Source of the DNA: Gentiana macrophylla
Lineage: Eukaryota > Streptophyta > Magnoliopsida > Gentianales > Gentianaceae
Direction: 5' to 3'
Length of the DNA: 64,000 nucleotides
Assembly (NCBI GenBank): GCA_026214975.1
Contig: CM047810.1
Coordinates: 94,442,316 to 94,506,315, forward strand
The notes under the pieces are model-generated. The model had not been told where the DNA came from, did no database searches, and saw only the letters and a program-made list of their open reading frames with translations. Of this stretch, positions 15,773-28,360 are shown one piece after another (position 1 is the stretch's first letter; each line of letters starts with the position of its first letter). The translations under genes and the position numbers were made by a program.

Positions 15773-16882
15773 TTTTATAAGCGTATTATTAATGCTAAAA
15801 AAGTTTGCAGTTCTTGAAAAGAAGAAGATGATTTTGCTTTGACTTTTGCTCTCTGTTTACATACAGTTAAAAAGCTTAAAATGCTCCTGTGTGCTTTTCT
15901 GTTCCAATCCCTTTTATGAGAGATTCCTACTTCCATCCAACTGAAATTTATATATGGTTGATGGAATTTTTATCCTATGGCTAATGGAGTTATTTTGTAA
16001 GATATTAATTAATGGTACCTGTAGCTTGCAAGTATATTTATTTTTCAATGATACTGTATTGGAAGACAACAGGGGGAGCCTTTTTCCGAGGAAACAGGAA
16101 CTTTTATATGCATATATGCATTACTTTTCAGTGTTAAGGACAAATATATTCTGCAAAAGACTATAATGTGCTAAATGATGTGCCGTTAGATTCGTGGGAG
16201 AGTGATGCTCGGTCGCGTATTAACATGAAATTTGAAGAAGAGTGATTTTTGTAAAACATGACAGAATATCTTGTCTTAATCTTATCTTAACTATATTAAA
16301 AGAGCCAGTAGGTTTCCCTTCAAAAGTGTTTTCCTTTCGGGTATTTCCCTTAAAAAGTGATAATAATATAAATTTTAATTGATTAAGATAAACATCATCA
16401 GAAATTAAAAAAAAAAAAAAAACTATCGTACATGAAAGTATATATAAGGATAAAACAATCTCCATAACTTTTTTTTAACAAACAATCTCCATAAGTAGAA
16501 ATAAGAATAACGTGAATCTATTATAATAATAATCTATTATAAATACCAATACAAAAAGGATAAGCATCATGGGCCAAAAAAAGAAAAAAGAAAACGTTAT
16601 GAAAAGGAAAAGTAAAAAATCAAAAGTGAAACAGAAAAAAAAAAAAAAGTAATAAACTATATAATAATAAATATTATTTTTATCATTATCTATTTTCTTA
16701 CACAAAATAAAACTGTAATTCATAAAATCTTTGTGCGTACAAAAAAAAAATCACAAATAACTACTAAGAAATTACAAAGCAGTACCAGCACTTTTGCAAA
16801 CTTAAGTATCACTTACAATTACGGTAAAAAATCTATATTCCTAAGTGCATTAAGAAAATGAATATCATATTATAGGTCACTA
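15773..16882 (+). other. 3' flank of the kinase gene; 3' UTR and AT-rich spacer
   Basis: About the first 350 bases after the stop are probably 3' UTR, but I cannot fix the poly(A) site. From about 16240 the sequence becomes strongly AT-rich with several A runs and no credible gene; short open frames on either strand here are low-complexity. No repeat boundary is clear until the gypsy gag relic at 16883. Confidence 0.5.
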
Positions 16883-19640
16883 AAAGTGACGGTAGATGAA
16901 TTTCATCAACTAAGACAAATTAACACAACAGAGGAATATCTATTGAAGTTTGACGAATTCAAAAGCTTGGTGCAATAAAAAAATCCTATGGTGACAGAGA
17001 CAAACATACTTCATCAAATGTTTTATAAGAGACCTTAAGACTCAAATTAAATCTACAGTTAGATTGATGAAGCATGAGGTCATGCTAGGAATCTATTATA
17101 ATCGCATTGAATGAGAGGTTGTGCAGAAAAATTACTTTAACCCTGGCCAGTCTAAGTTCTCTCCATTCATCACTAAGGTGACAGAGAAAATACCCCGCAT
17201 TGAGAATAAACAAATGATACATAAGGCAATTACTATTCAGGAGTTGCAGGAGATTATTGCCAATGGTTATGTTTTAGGTGTGATGAAAAATACGAGTCCG
17301 GATCACTAGCTTTTGTATCCCACCTTCTCCCCTAATTTGGGGACGTGGCGTGATCATGGCCGCCCAATAATTGTGTGTTCTCTCTCCCCCGATTGGAATG
17401 GACGGACATGATTTCTCCACGTCGCCCAAAGTTGGGTGGAATCCGGGATACAAAAGCCGAGGATCCGGACTCGAAAAATACTCCCCTAGCCATGTGTGCA
17501 AACATTAACATATAGACTTTCTGCTAGCTGATGATGAAATTTGGGGAGAAATTGCAGTGGACAGTGGGGATAAAGAGGATGTGGCATGGGATGCTGGACC
17601 ATTTAAGACTACTCAGTTATCTATGTGCACCTTATATAGACATGTCATCTCTAACACCAATAAAATCAAAGGCCTCTTAAAGAACAAGCCAATTACCATC
17701 CTCATAGACAGTGATACATCTCTTACTTTCCTAGCCAACAGGTTGCCAAAGAGGTGCATTGTGTGACATAACCAGCTCACCTTATGTTAATCACAATAAT
17801 AGATGGAATAGAATGGTGAGTGAGTTTAAGTGCCCTAACTCGCCATGGATCATGCAAGGGGTTAAGTTCCAACAATATGAGAGCTTGATCAAGCTGAGAG
17901 GCGGTGACATGGTATTAGGGTGTATTGGATGAAAAGGTACAACCCTATGGTCTTTGACTTCAACAAAACGGAGCTGGTTTTCACTAACGAGGGTGAACAA
18001 ATTAAGCTGAGAAGTTACACAAAAGAAGCTCAACTTAAGATGATCAGTTGTAAAATATTTACTACCAAACTGACAAATGGACCTGTGGACTCTTCGGGTG
18101 CCGAAATTTGATACAGGAACGACTCCGAATCTTATGCCTATTGAGCTGACTCATGTTCTAGAAGAGTATCATAAGGTGTTTGCGAATTCCCAAGAATTGC
18201 CACCAATGAGAGAGTATGAGCATCCCATAACTTTATAAGAAGATGTTGAACTTGTGAAACTAAAACCTTATAGGTATTTTCACTGTCAGAAGGATAAAAT
18301 ATAGTAGTTGGTGGATCAAATGATACAACGGGGATTATACACCACAATAATCGTCCATTTGCATCACCCTTGCTCATTGTGAAAAAGATAAATAGAACAT
18401 GGAAATGCTGTGTGGATTACAAAAGTTAAATGACTTGAATGTCAATGATATCCACCAATTGATAAATTGTTGGATGAGTTATGGAGTGTTAGGGAATTTT
18501 CAAAAATAGACTTTAGGTCTGGATTCAATCAGATTATGATGACTGAAGATGATGTCTAGAAGACTGTCTTTGTAACTCAATTCAAAGTAATGGCATTTGG
18601 GTTCACAAATGACCTAGCCACATTTTAGAGAAGTATGAATGAGATGTTGATACCATACTTGAGGATGTTTGTGCTGGTATTATTTTATGACATCCTAATT
18701 TTCAACCCTGACATGGCTTCTCACATATAACATCTTAAAGTGGTTCTCGAAGTTTCGAAGAAGAACCAATATCGTGCTAATTTCCAGGAGGATGCACGTG
18801 CATTTGCGTACATGAGGATGAAGTGCATGACGACCCAAGCAAGATATAAGCCATGTCAGATTGGCCCCAACCCCATAATGTGACTGAACAAAGAGGGTTG
18901 TTGGGTCTATATGTTTCTATATGATATTTGTTCCCTATTATGGGATTATTGCTAAACGCTTGAATGACATACTCAAGTAATATGGGTTTTGCTGGTCACA
19001 GTGTGCCTCCAAAGCATTCCAGAAACTCAAGGAGGCCATGTGCGAATCATTAATACTTGTCTTTCCAAATTTTGGAATTCCATTTTGCATTGAAACAGAT
19101 GCATGTGACAAATGTGTAGGAGTTGTTTTATAGAAAAACAAAAGAAACTTGTGGCTTATCTAAGAAAGGCCTTCAACTCTAAGAAGACGGAATTGTCCAT
19201 CTACGAGAATAAACTACTGACAGTAACTAGATGGAAGCCATCTATTCAAGGCAAGCCCTTTGCCATCGAAATTGATCAAGAATGTCTGAAGTTCATTCTG
19301 GTACAACACTACAACAAAAAAGGGTGACCAAGTTACTTGGGTTGGATTTCACTATTGTGTACGAAAAAAGAAATGAAAATGTAGTGGCTGATGCATTGTC
19401 CAGGCAAAGTCATATTCAGTGACAGCTATTTGTTGTGAGCATAATATCCCTTTCTTGAATGCAAGAAGTAACTTTTAGCTACAAGGGTGACCTATCTTTT
19501 AAAGAAAAATTTAGGAAAATGATGATTAGTATAGCCTCAAATCCCCACTACACTATGCACCAGAGGATTCTTAAGTACAAATAAAACATATATGTAGGAA
19601 CCTATGGAGGTTTGAGATCCAAATTGATAGGGAAGTTGCA
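16883..19640 (+). mobile_element. Decayed Ty3/gypsy retrotransposon, gag to RNase H (chromovirus-like)
   Basis: The plus strand shows in order: a gag relic (VDEFHQLRQ...TEEYLLKFDEFKSLV, about 16885-16975), gag C-terminal part ending near 17284, a protease-like ILIDSDTSLTFL (17695-17730, with Asp-Ser-Asp in place of Asp-Ser/Thr-Gly), RT (LWSVREFSKIDFRSGFNQI at about 18480-18535, then a degenerate FYDILIF in place of the catalytic YxDD at about 18680-18705), RNase H (FCIETDACDKCVGVVL, about 19080-19135), and an end-of-RNase-H block VVADALSRQ near 19382-19410. Many stops interrupt it. Integrase and LTRs were not recognised. The DALSRQ end is typical of chromoviruses, but the clade is not certain. 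Confidence 0.8.
17294..17472. mobile_element. MULE-type MITE (179 bp) with 9-bp target duplication
   Basis: The two ends are inverted copies of each other: both start GAGTCCGGATC and share CTTTTGTATCCC, then ..TTTGGG..GACGTGG, so the similarity runs deep and the element can fold back on itself almost entirely. The same 9 bases, GAAAAATAC, flank it at 17285-17293 and 17473-17481. A 9-bp duplication is the signature of Mutator-like transposases. It is inserted in the gag region of the decayed gypsy element, so it is younger than that element. Confidence 0.9.
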
Positions 19641-20945
19641 TTCAAGCCTCAAATCCCCACTACACTAGTCCCAATAGTGTGTGTGTTCGGAGAAGCCCCA
19701 CCACTCCTGGTGTCCCTCAAGGACTAGTGAAGTTATCCACTCTATCTTACCACACCACACATCGCGATATAGTCTTGTGCCTTACAAAGAATAACATTGA
19801 TGTTTATGCATTTAGCTATACAAGCATGTATGTTATTAATCGTTAACTAGCCACCTATGTAATTTGAAGTAAAAGCCCACCTAACATTCTACTCCCTCGT
19901 CTTAGACATCTAAACATTCCTACCATATACACATACATTGATGAATACTAACTCATCAAAGCACAAGACCAAGCTTAGCTTCAAATGGCCCCGAACTTCA
20001 ACTCTTAAAAGAATCCATTCGGTGCCAAAACTAAACGCATTACAAGCTTATTATGGGCTTTTCATCTTTATTTAACTTGTTTATGTCATTATATTAAGGT
20101 TAGGAACCAATCCCAACTTACTACGCTCGAAAATCACTTAAAAATAGTAAAACAGCATTTCTGGGCCAGAGGCCCACGACTACGGATTCCTAGGTGTGCG
20201 CCTATGAGTGCTGGGAGATCCTTGAACTCTCAGTACTTGTAGGCCTGCGCCTACGAAAATGATAGGCGTGTGCCTATCAGGCATGTAGTCTGCCTGCACA
20301 AGTTTTTCAGTTCTGCACAATTTCCAACCCTGTTTAACCAATTTTCCAGGCAAATTCAACCCAAACCACACCAAAACAAGTACTAAACATACCATAACAT
20401 CTCATACTACAAACAACAAACAAATTCATGGATATAACATCAACTAGAAATCAAATTACTCAACCTAAACATCATAAAACTTGAATAATTCAATATGAAA
20501 ACCCTCTTTTACCTTGAAATCCAAGCAAAGCACTAAAGATCTGAAGCACAACCTCTAAACCTTCACCAAAACCTATCAAAACGCAATCTAATCTTGAATT
20601 AACTATGATCAAGGGTTTATAAACAAGAAGAACTACGAATTGATTAACTTAACACCAAAAATGATCTAATCTCCAAGATTCTACATTTGGGGCGAAAATC
20701 ATAGTTTCATGAATCCAAGAAAATTCGATACCAAAACGATCCTTTCGTCATGCTGATTCCGAATTCCTACTCAAATCTGAAATCCACTAAGAGACTAGTG
20801 AGATAGGATGAAGATTCTTTTTTTCCTCTTGGTGCCTTTTCAAGGTTCGAACTTCCCAGAATAATGGGAAGTTTTATATGTAAATAGAACTCTCATTATT
20901 AATTCCCTTTTTTGAATACTTAATTTATTAATTAATTATTATTAT
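19641..20945. other. Non-coding retroelement debris
   Basis: No gene recognised. The block from about 20160 to 20300 has reiterated phrases (tgcgcctatgag, cctgcgcctacg, cgtgtgcctatc) with an imperfect short-repeat structure, as found in LTRs or untranslated parts of some plant gypsy elements. 'cctcaaatccccactacacta' occurs at both about 19534 and 19647, a short direct repeat that may mark an insertion or duplication edge. I cannot delimit an element. Confidence 0.45.
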
Positions 20946-21229
20946 TACTCCCTCCGTTTTTTTTAACTGCCACATTTCAGAATTTGCTCTATTTTTATTT
21001 ATCTATAATTTTACATTTTCAATGCATAATTTATTATTTTTTCTCCTTTACCAATAAAGTATTTACATCTCCAACAAAAAAATACATTTCCAAGATTAAA
21101 ACTCCTTTTACCAATAAAGTATTTACATCTCCAATAAAAATACATTTTCAATACTATATTTATGACATATTAATTACTTTCATAATCATTGATGATTCTC
21201 TCTACTTATGTATAAAAAATGGAGGAGTA
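20946..21229. mobile_element. Stowaway-like MITE with an internal 60-bp duplication
   Basis: Left end TACTCCCTCCGT and right end ...ATGGAGGAGTA form short inverted ends of the type seen in plant Tc1/mariner Stowaway MITEs, flanked by TA-rich sequence. The inside is AT-rich with no coding capacity. It holds a direct repeat with a period of exactly 60 bases (about 21044-21103 and 21104-21163), both copies containing 'taccaataaagtatttacat'. Confidence 0.6.
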
Positions 21230-21310
21230 TTTCATATAAAAATAGGGATTATAATGGATTAAACTTCAAATTACACTTAAATGATAAAATTGCCCTTTTT
21301 CGATCCGGGA

Positions 21311-21786
21311 TGTTATTCTTCCCTCTTATAAGTGGTTGAGACATAAATATATTTCAACTTAGACTAGCCCTTGTAGACCAAGCGAGAACGACGGTCTACG
21401 TAGTTGACCGGACCATTTATGACTCATTTAGTGCTACCAGACCCGGGGTCTGGGCATTACAGAATGGTATTCAAAGCCGACTATCAGACGGATCTAAGTG
21501 CCACACCGTGAGGGTGAGGGCCACCTATAGATCCTCTAGTAGGTAAGAAACCGGGACAAGTCAACATGGGACCAGTCCTGGCAAGGACGTCAGTCCCTTC
21601 TAAGGGGGTGAGAATGTGATATCCCACATTGGTTGTGGAGGAAGCACATTACCACCTTATAAGTGTGAGACATAAATGTCTTTTCAACTCGGGTTAGCCC
21701 TTTTAGACCAAGCAAAGACGACGGTCTAAACACTTGACCGGACCATTTATGACTCATTTAACGCTACCAACCCAGGGCTTATTACA
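21311..21786 (+). mobile_element. TRIM element (terminal-repeat retrotransposon in miniature)
   Basis: Two direct LTR-like repeats of about 150-172 bp: LTR1 about 21311-21461 and LTR2 21615-21786. They share 'cttataagtg..gagacataaat', 'cgacggtcta', 'ttgaccggaccatttatgac' and end in a CATTACA/TATTACA. LTR2 begins TGTGATATCCCACATTGG. Right after LTR1 comes a Met-tRNA PBS-like sequence (tggtattcaaagcc, about 21466-21479), and just before LTR2 a purine tract (taagggggtgagaa). The 153-bp interior codes for nothing. This is the structure of a TRIM, mobilised by other elements' enzymes. The 5' end of LTR1 is diverged, so its start is approximate. No clear target duplication. Confidence 0.78.
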
Positions 21787-22063
21787 GTATATGTGCTAAA
21801 TGAAGTGTTGCGTGCTAGTCAGCTTATCACATAAAGACTCAACAGCCTGCTGAGTTAGTCAGCGGATCAACTATAAGAAAAAATTGGTTATTTAGTTAGA
21901 TTACGTTATAACTGTTTGTAACTAACTTTTAACTGATTCATGAGGTGTATGAAGCTATGAATACCCTATGATTAGTAGCATTGTAACTTAACTTGTTGAT
22001 TATTATTTGAATAATATACTTCTGCATTTTCTTTCTTTCGTTTGCCTTCTACAAACTTCAACA
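21780..22063 (+). repeat. Copia 5' LTR
   Basis: 284 bp, matching the 3' LTR in length and order of motifs (tgctgagttagtcag, ttaactgattcatgaggtgt, acttcaaca). Its first bases are TATTACAG where the 3' LTR has TGTTACAG, so the terminal TG is mutated. The first seven bases overlap the end of the TRIM LTR, which also ends in TTACA. Confidence 0.88.
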
Positions 22064-25000
22064 TGGTATCAGAGCAAAAACTTGAGGGTTACTGATGTTT
22101 TTTTTTTCTTTTTTTTTTTTTTTTTTTTTTTTGTGTGTGTTTTCTCTGATCTTTTGATGAATCTTGAGAGTGTTATTCATCATTTATGGTTTTCCACAGG
22201 TTCTTGAGAGCAATTGCGGTTATTCTTTTAGTTTTAATCATTTCATGCTCGTTTCCCCCCTATTTTGTTATCAGTTGATATATTTCTTAGATTCATGATA
22301 GCCATGGCAGCTAAGAAACAAGAGTTGAGTCCCTCCATTCTATGTCCATTCTAATTAGAACCCGTCATTGGTTCTTATGCATCCATTGATGAAAGGCTAC
22401 AATTATAATCCATAGAAAATGTCCATGGAAATGGCGCTGATCACCAAGAACAAGATTGGCTTTGTAGACGGCACAATCAAGAGGTCAGAAGTAGGTTCAA
22501 CAGATTTTCATGCATGGAGACAATGTGATACAATGGTGAGGTCATGGATTTTGAATCTTGCTGAGAATACCATTGCACAAAGTTTAATGTACTTTAAGAG
22601 TGCACATGCAGTCTGGAAAAATCTTGTTGTTAGGTTTTCTAATGTAGATGCATTGTAACTATCAATCTTCTTGAGGAAATGCATCTCGCCAAGCAAGGAC
22701 TCGCCTCTGTTAATTAATATTTTATAAAATTGATGGTTCTCTGGGAAGAAATCAAGACCATCAAGTCCATGCCAGTGTGTTCTTGTGATCCCCAATGTCA
22801 TTGTAGTGCTATCAACACTTTGGTGGATCATATGGAAACTGAACATGTCATGAATTCCTTAAAGGTTTGAGAGAAGAGTTTGAGCCTATGCTTTCCCTTG
22901 CAATGTTAATGGTGCCATTCCTAGAGATCGATATGCATTTGCAATGGCCATTAAATTTGAGAGACAGAAGTTGTATGTGGCAAATAAGGCCAAGAGTCAA
23001 GATTCTATGATTCTGCTTTCTCAGAAGCGTGGACAGGGACAACGTCAGGCAGTCAGCAAACCAGGATAACTGCTGTCAGCTCTAGGCCTAAGAATCCCAA
23101 GAAGATTCAGTGTAGTTTATGTGGTTTCAATGGCCATAATGAAGAGGATTGATACAAGAAGCATGGTTATCCATCTGGTTTTAAATCGAAGAAGGCTAAC
23201 TTGGTGGAAGAAGAACTCTCAGCAGAAGAAGATCAAACCCAAAGTATGTCTGCTGGACCAGGGTTTCCTAATCTTTCTACACAGCAAGTTGAGAAGTTGA
23301 TGGCTTTGCTGAGTTCAAACCCTACCAGGCATGTAGGGTTTGCTGTTGGGAAACCTAATGCAGTCCCCAGTCATTTTTTCACCCACTACAGGGATATGTG
23401 ACCTAAATTTAATAAGACCTAAACAATGAATCTTGGATTCTGGTGCCACATATCACATTGTAGGTTCCTTAGAACTTTTTAGTAATCTCAAACATCCATC
23501 TGGTATGAAAATGAGATTACCTAATGAGAATAATGTTTCTTTCACACTTGTAGGACTAATGAGGGTGAACTCTAAGCTAGTCTTACATGATGTGTTTAGT
23601 ATTTCTAGTTTAAGTATAATCTTTTATCTTTACCTTATTTGCTTAACCATTCCAAAGTTGCAGCTATTTTCTCTGCTAACAAGTGTGTTTTTTGCAGGAA
23701 AATAACAATAGAGTGATTGGTTCAACCAATTTACAAAGAGGACCCTATGTCCTAGATAAATGAGTCAATATTTCTGTTGTTAATGATGTAGAAAATAATA
23801 CATTGTCTGATAGACTAGATGATAATATTTTATGGCATTATAGACTGGGACATCTTCCAGATAAGAGACTGCAACTTGTCAGTTTCTCAGTCTGCTGATG
23901 ACAAATTTTATGACCATGACCTTTGTTATGTGTGCCCTTTGGAAAAACTAAAGAAAAGTCATTTTCCCTTGAGTACTACCAATGTGAATCTATTTTTGAT
24001 CTTGTTCATATGGATTTTTAGGGTCCTAGGCACCACACTGCGAATGGACAACAATATTTTCTGAATATTGTGGATGATTTTTCTAGATATACTTGGGTTT
24101 TCCTCATAAGGCAAAAATCTGAAGCTTCTGAGCTTGTTAAATCTTTTGTTAAATTTGTTTCTACTCAATTTAATAAAATTATCTAAGTTATTAAGTCTGA
24201 CAATGGAGATGAGTTTCAGCTCACAGATTTCTATGATCAACAGGGGATTATACATCAGATATCCTGTGTCAGCACACTTGAGCAGAATGATATTATTGAA
24301 TGGAAACATCAGCATCTGCTGAATATTGCCTGGGGTTTGAGATTTCAGAGTAACCTACCCACTAAGTAGTATGGTTTTTGTCTTTTACATGCTGTAAAAT
24401 TGATTAATGCAACACTTACATCACTGCTGAAGGAAAGCACTCATCATGAGGTGCTTTACGGAACCAAGCCAGATTATTCCGTGTTCAAAGTTTTTGGTTG
24501 CTTTGTTTTTTCATGTACACTTCGATAGTATAGGACAAAGTTGGATTCCAGGTGTAGGGCTTGTGTCTATCTTGGAAATTCAAACACTTCCAAGGGTGCT
24601 ATTCTCTTGGACATCACCAACAAAGATATCTTTGTTGCGAGAAATACTCAATTTTATGAGACTTTTTTTTCCTTTATTTCAGCAAGTTCTAGTTAAGGCT
24701 AGATATCTTTCTGATATGCCATTCCTATTACCAGTCATAGACAGTTTTGATGATCTGCTGAATGAGTCAGCAGAGCAACCAGACACATGATCAGCTGCAG
24801 CTGAGGTTTGCAGTGAAGGACATGCTCTTGTCAGCAAGGAACCTGCACCTGCACCGGTTCAATTAAGAAGATCAACAAGGACAAGGAAAACACCAACCTT
24901 CTACCAAGGTGGTGCTCATGCAGTTCAACAGACACCACATCTGCTGAGTGAGGTGATGAATCTAGAGAAACTTTCAGTAGAGTATACCAGATACCTTAAT

Positions 25001-26573
25001 GCCATTGATACCATCAAAGAACCTAAGACTTACAACCAATCCATCAAATATGATGAGTGGAAAGAAGCCATGCAAAAAGAGATTGAAGCTTTACAGACCA
25101 CTCATACTTAGGAAATGGTTGATTTACCTCCTGGAAAGAAGCCTATTGGGTGCAAATAGGTGCACAAAATTAAGTACAATCCTGATGGTTCAGTAGAAAG
25201 ATACAAAGCCAGATTAGTGGTGAAAGGATATACTCAGGCATATGACATTGATTTTCAATAGACATTCTCTGTTGTTGTCAAAATCACCACAATGAGCTTT
25301 ACTAGCAAACTAATATTTGGCATCTTCATTAGATGGATGTCAATACAACCTTCTTGCATGAGATCTACATGAAGAAGTATACATGCAATTTGCCTTAGGT
25401 TTTACAATAAACAAGTCAAATCATGTTTGCAGATTAATAAAATCCTTGTATGGCTTGAAACAAGCATCAGAAAGTAGAACTGTAAGTTGACCGAATCTTT
25501 GGAGGTACAAGGGATTATTAAGTCAAAGAATGATCTTAGTTTGTTCACCAAAGGTTCAGATGATGTCTTTTATTGCCTTGCTAGTCTATGCTGAGATGAT
25601 ATAATAGTAGCTGACCCCGATGCTCGCTTGATTCAAAGAAGTGAAGTATGCTTTGCATCAACGATTCACCATTAAAGACCTTAGAAAATTTAGGTTTTAT
25701 TGGGCATTGAGGTTGCTAGAACTCCCCGCAGCAATTCCAATTCTCAAAGGAAATACACACTAAACCTCCTAGAATAATATGAGTTTCAGGAAACTAAACT
25801 TGCCAAGACACCAATGGAGTCCAAGCAGACTTTACAGCTTGGAGATTCACCATTACTGGATGATAACCCTGCATACAGATCTTTGGTATGGAACTTGATT
25901 TACCTTACCTTCACTAGACATAGCCTTTGCAGTTCAACACTCCTTCTGAAAATCACATGAAAGCTGCTCAATGATTGATGAGGTATTTAAAAGATAATCC
26001 AGGGCAAGGTATATTATTCCCAGATGAAAATAACCTTGTATTGAAGGGCTTTATAGACGGTGACTGGGCTGGTTTCCCTGAAACCAGAAAATCAGTATCA
26101 GGCTATATGATATTTTTAGGGGAAGCTTATCTTTTGGAAAGTTAAGAAACATACAATTATAGCCAGGAGTTCTTCAGAAGCTGAATATAGGGCTATGGCC
26201 AATGCAGTTTGTGAACTTCAATGGCTTGTTTACATTTTGCAAGATTTTAATATTCCTGTTCAGTTGCCTGTCCTACTTTTTGTAATAATGCTAGTGCTAT
26301 GCAAATTGCTCATAATCCCGTGTTTCATGAAAGAACAAAACACATTGAGATTGATTGTCATGTTGTAAGAGACAAAGTCAAGATTGGCCTTGTCAAGTTG
26401 CTTCCAATCAGCACCAACGAACAGATTGTTGACATCCCACCGAGGCTCTAAATGCACCTATTTTCTCATATTTGTTGGATAAGTTGGGCATTTCAAAGAT
26501 ATTTCAAAGTTACAGTAGGTGAAAGAAGTGTTGAGTGCAAGATGATTATGTCCAATTCTCAGCTTGAGGGGGG
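22064..26573 (+). pseudogene. Copia gag-pol polyprotein, heavily mutated
   Basis: Recognised in order: gag (ITKNKIGFVDGTIKRSE and RSWILNLAENTIAQSLMYF, 22440-22660); zinc knuckle QCSLCGFNGHNEED followed by a stop where the last Cys is expected (23102-23150); protease WILDSGATYHI (about 23430-23460); GAG-pre-integrase WHYRLGHLPDKRL (about 23833-23875); integrase fragments including a DNGDEF-like block near 24200; RT block [13 protein letters not shown] (25200-25240), with the region expected to hold YxDD disturbed near 25590; RNase H pieces GFIDGDWAGFPETRKSVSGY (26047-26107) and SRSSSEAEYRAMANAVCELQW (26162-26225). Stops and frame changes occur in every domain. Nonfunctional. Confidence 0.88.
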
Positions 26574-26857
26574 TGTTACAGTATATGTTCTGAAGGAAGG
26601 ACTGAGTGCAAGTCAGCTGATCACATGAAGACTCAGCAGCCTGCTGAGTTAGTCAGTAGATAAACTATAAGCAAACAATGGTTATTTAGTTAGATTATGT
26701 TATAACCGTTTGTAACTGACTTTTAACTGATTCATGAGGTGTATGAAGCTATAAATATCCTATGATCAGTAGCATTGTAACTTAACTTGTTGACTATTAT
26801 TTGAATAATATACTTCCGCATTTTATTTCTTTCGTTTGTCTTCTACAAACTTCAACA
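26574..26857 (+). repeat. Copia 3' LTR
   Basis: 284 bp from TGTTACAG to CTTCAACA, preceded by the polypurine tract at about 26564-26573. It is the partner of 21780-22063. Downstream sequence switches directly to the Tat-type relic. Confidence 0.9.
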
Positions 26858-27284
26858 TCCGTGACTCACATCTCAAAATGCATCACGGCACGTACGAGGG
26901 ATTCACCAATGATAAATTACAAGTCAAGGGTGCCATCGATATTGAGGTCCAAATGGGAGACTGCTAGCCTTACAGAACTGAAAAGGTAACATTCCTCTTA
27001 GTCAACCTTCATTCAAATTAAAACATGATTTTGGGGATCCCAGCCTTGAGGCAATTCTAGATAATCATCTTTGTTCCACATCATAGGGCCAAGATTTACG
27101 ATGGCAACAAGATCAGGATGGCCCTCGGAGAATTATAAAGTACATCCAACAATCTAGATCTTAGCAACGAATTGATACGAAAAGGGCGTGCATCAAGCAG
27201 ACAGAGGTCTTAGAAGGATTCAGTAATGTAAACATAGTTTGAGAGCTCGCACCCACCGAAATTGAGTGCGAGACTTTATAGATC

Positions 27285-28340
27285 ATGGACGAGCCAGAGT
27301 TTACTGCTGAAGGTGAGCTTATTGAGGTCATGATAAACGAGGCCTACTCAGATCAAAGAGTCAAGATTGAAACCCATCTATCCGACCTTGAAAGGGAAAC
27401 GATTATCTCTCAACTTCAGTCCAACCTAGATGATTTTGCATGGGTTGTGACTGACATAAGAGGGGTTAAGCCCGAGATCACTCTGCATCACCTGAATGTC
27501 TTTCTAACTTTCAAAATGATATAGCAAAAAGCCTAGAGATTCTCTGAAGAAAAACATGCCGCTATAAAGGTTGAGATTGACAAGCTTCTGTAAGTAGGCA
27601 TCATCAAGGAGCTCGCTTATCCGACATGGCTAGCTAATGTGGTCATGGTCAAAACACACACCATGAAATAGTGGATGTGCATCGACTTTACGGATATCAA
27701 CAAGGCATGCTTTAAAGATCCTTACCCTCTTCCGAGGATTTATCGAATGGTGGACTCAATTGCCGGGTTCGAAATGCTAAGCTTCCTCGATGCATACTCC
27801 GGATATCACCATGTCAAAATGGCCGACAACGATAAAGAGATGATGACCTTCAGAGCAAACTAAAAGCCTTTATTATTACGAGATGATGCCATTCGGTCGA
27901 AGAACGCCGCTCGACTTACCGTGATGATGGTTAATCGCATCTTCACTCAGAGATCGCGTAGAAACATGGAAGATTACATCGACGATATGTTCGTCAAAGA
28001 ATCCCTCCAAGTCCACAATTCCAATATACAACAAAACCTTCGAGAACATTAAAAAACACTCGATGAAGCTCAACCCAGCCAAATGCGTATTTGGTGTCCA
28101 GGTGGGCAAGTTTCTTGGATTTATGGTTAGCCAACGGGGGATCGAGGCCAATCCTGAAAAGATAGAGGCACTATTGAATTTGAAGGAACCTACATGCATC
28201 AAAGAGGTTCAGAGGCTGATTGGAAGAATCATTGTTCTGGGTAGATTCATCTTCAAGTTCACCGAAAAGTGCTTGCCTTTCTTTAAAATCCTCAAGAGCA
28301 ATGAAAAATTCACAAATGGAACGAAGAGTGCGCCATAGCC
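27285..28340 (+). pseudogene. Tat-type reverse transcriptase (frameshifted)
   Basis: An acidic N-terminal frame (27285-27524), then RT proper: CIDFTDINKACFKDPYPLPRI (27678-27740), FEMLSFLDAYSGYHHVKM (27769-27822), MPFGRR near 27888, and YIDD at 27975-27986 inside a MEDYIDDMFVKES block, so the catalytic aspartates are preserved. The thumb/connection follows (KFLGFMVSQRGIEANPEKIEA, about 28108-28170). The frame changes several times and stops occur at 27522, 27862 and elsewhere. Nonfunctional. Confidence 0.88.
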
Positions 28341-28360
28341 TTCTGAGTTTCTAAGACTAC

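Larger units (their letters stand above)
21780..26857 (+). mobile_element. Ty1/copia retrotransposon, complete in structure but decayed
   Basis: Two 284-bp LTRs (21780-22063 and 26574-26857) frame an interior of 4.5 kb. The 5' LTR ends ...ACTTCAACA and is followed at once by TGGTATCAGAGC, a perfect initiator Met-tRNA PBS (22064-22075). The 3' LTR starts TGTTACAG and is preceded by the purine tract cttgaggggggtg. Domain order gag, protease, integrase, RT, RNase H is that of Ty1/copia. The coding frame has many stops and frameshifts. The LTRs differ by roughly a tenth by eye, so insertion is not recent. The 5-base flanks (gggct and tccgt) do not match, so the target duplication is lost, or the element's flanks were rearranged. 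Confidence 0.9.

Noticed and set aside
16475..16723. 82-codon minus frame rich in Phe and Tyr
   Set aside because: Translation of A/T-rich sequence only; no family resemblance.
21311..21786. A Cassandra-type TRIM with a 5S RNA promoter
   Set aside because: I see no 5S rRNA internal control region in either repeat, so it is called only a generic TRIM.
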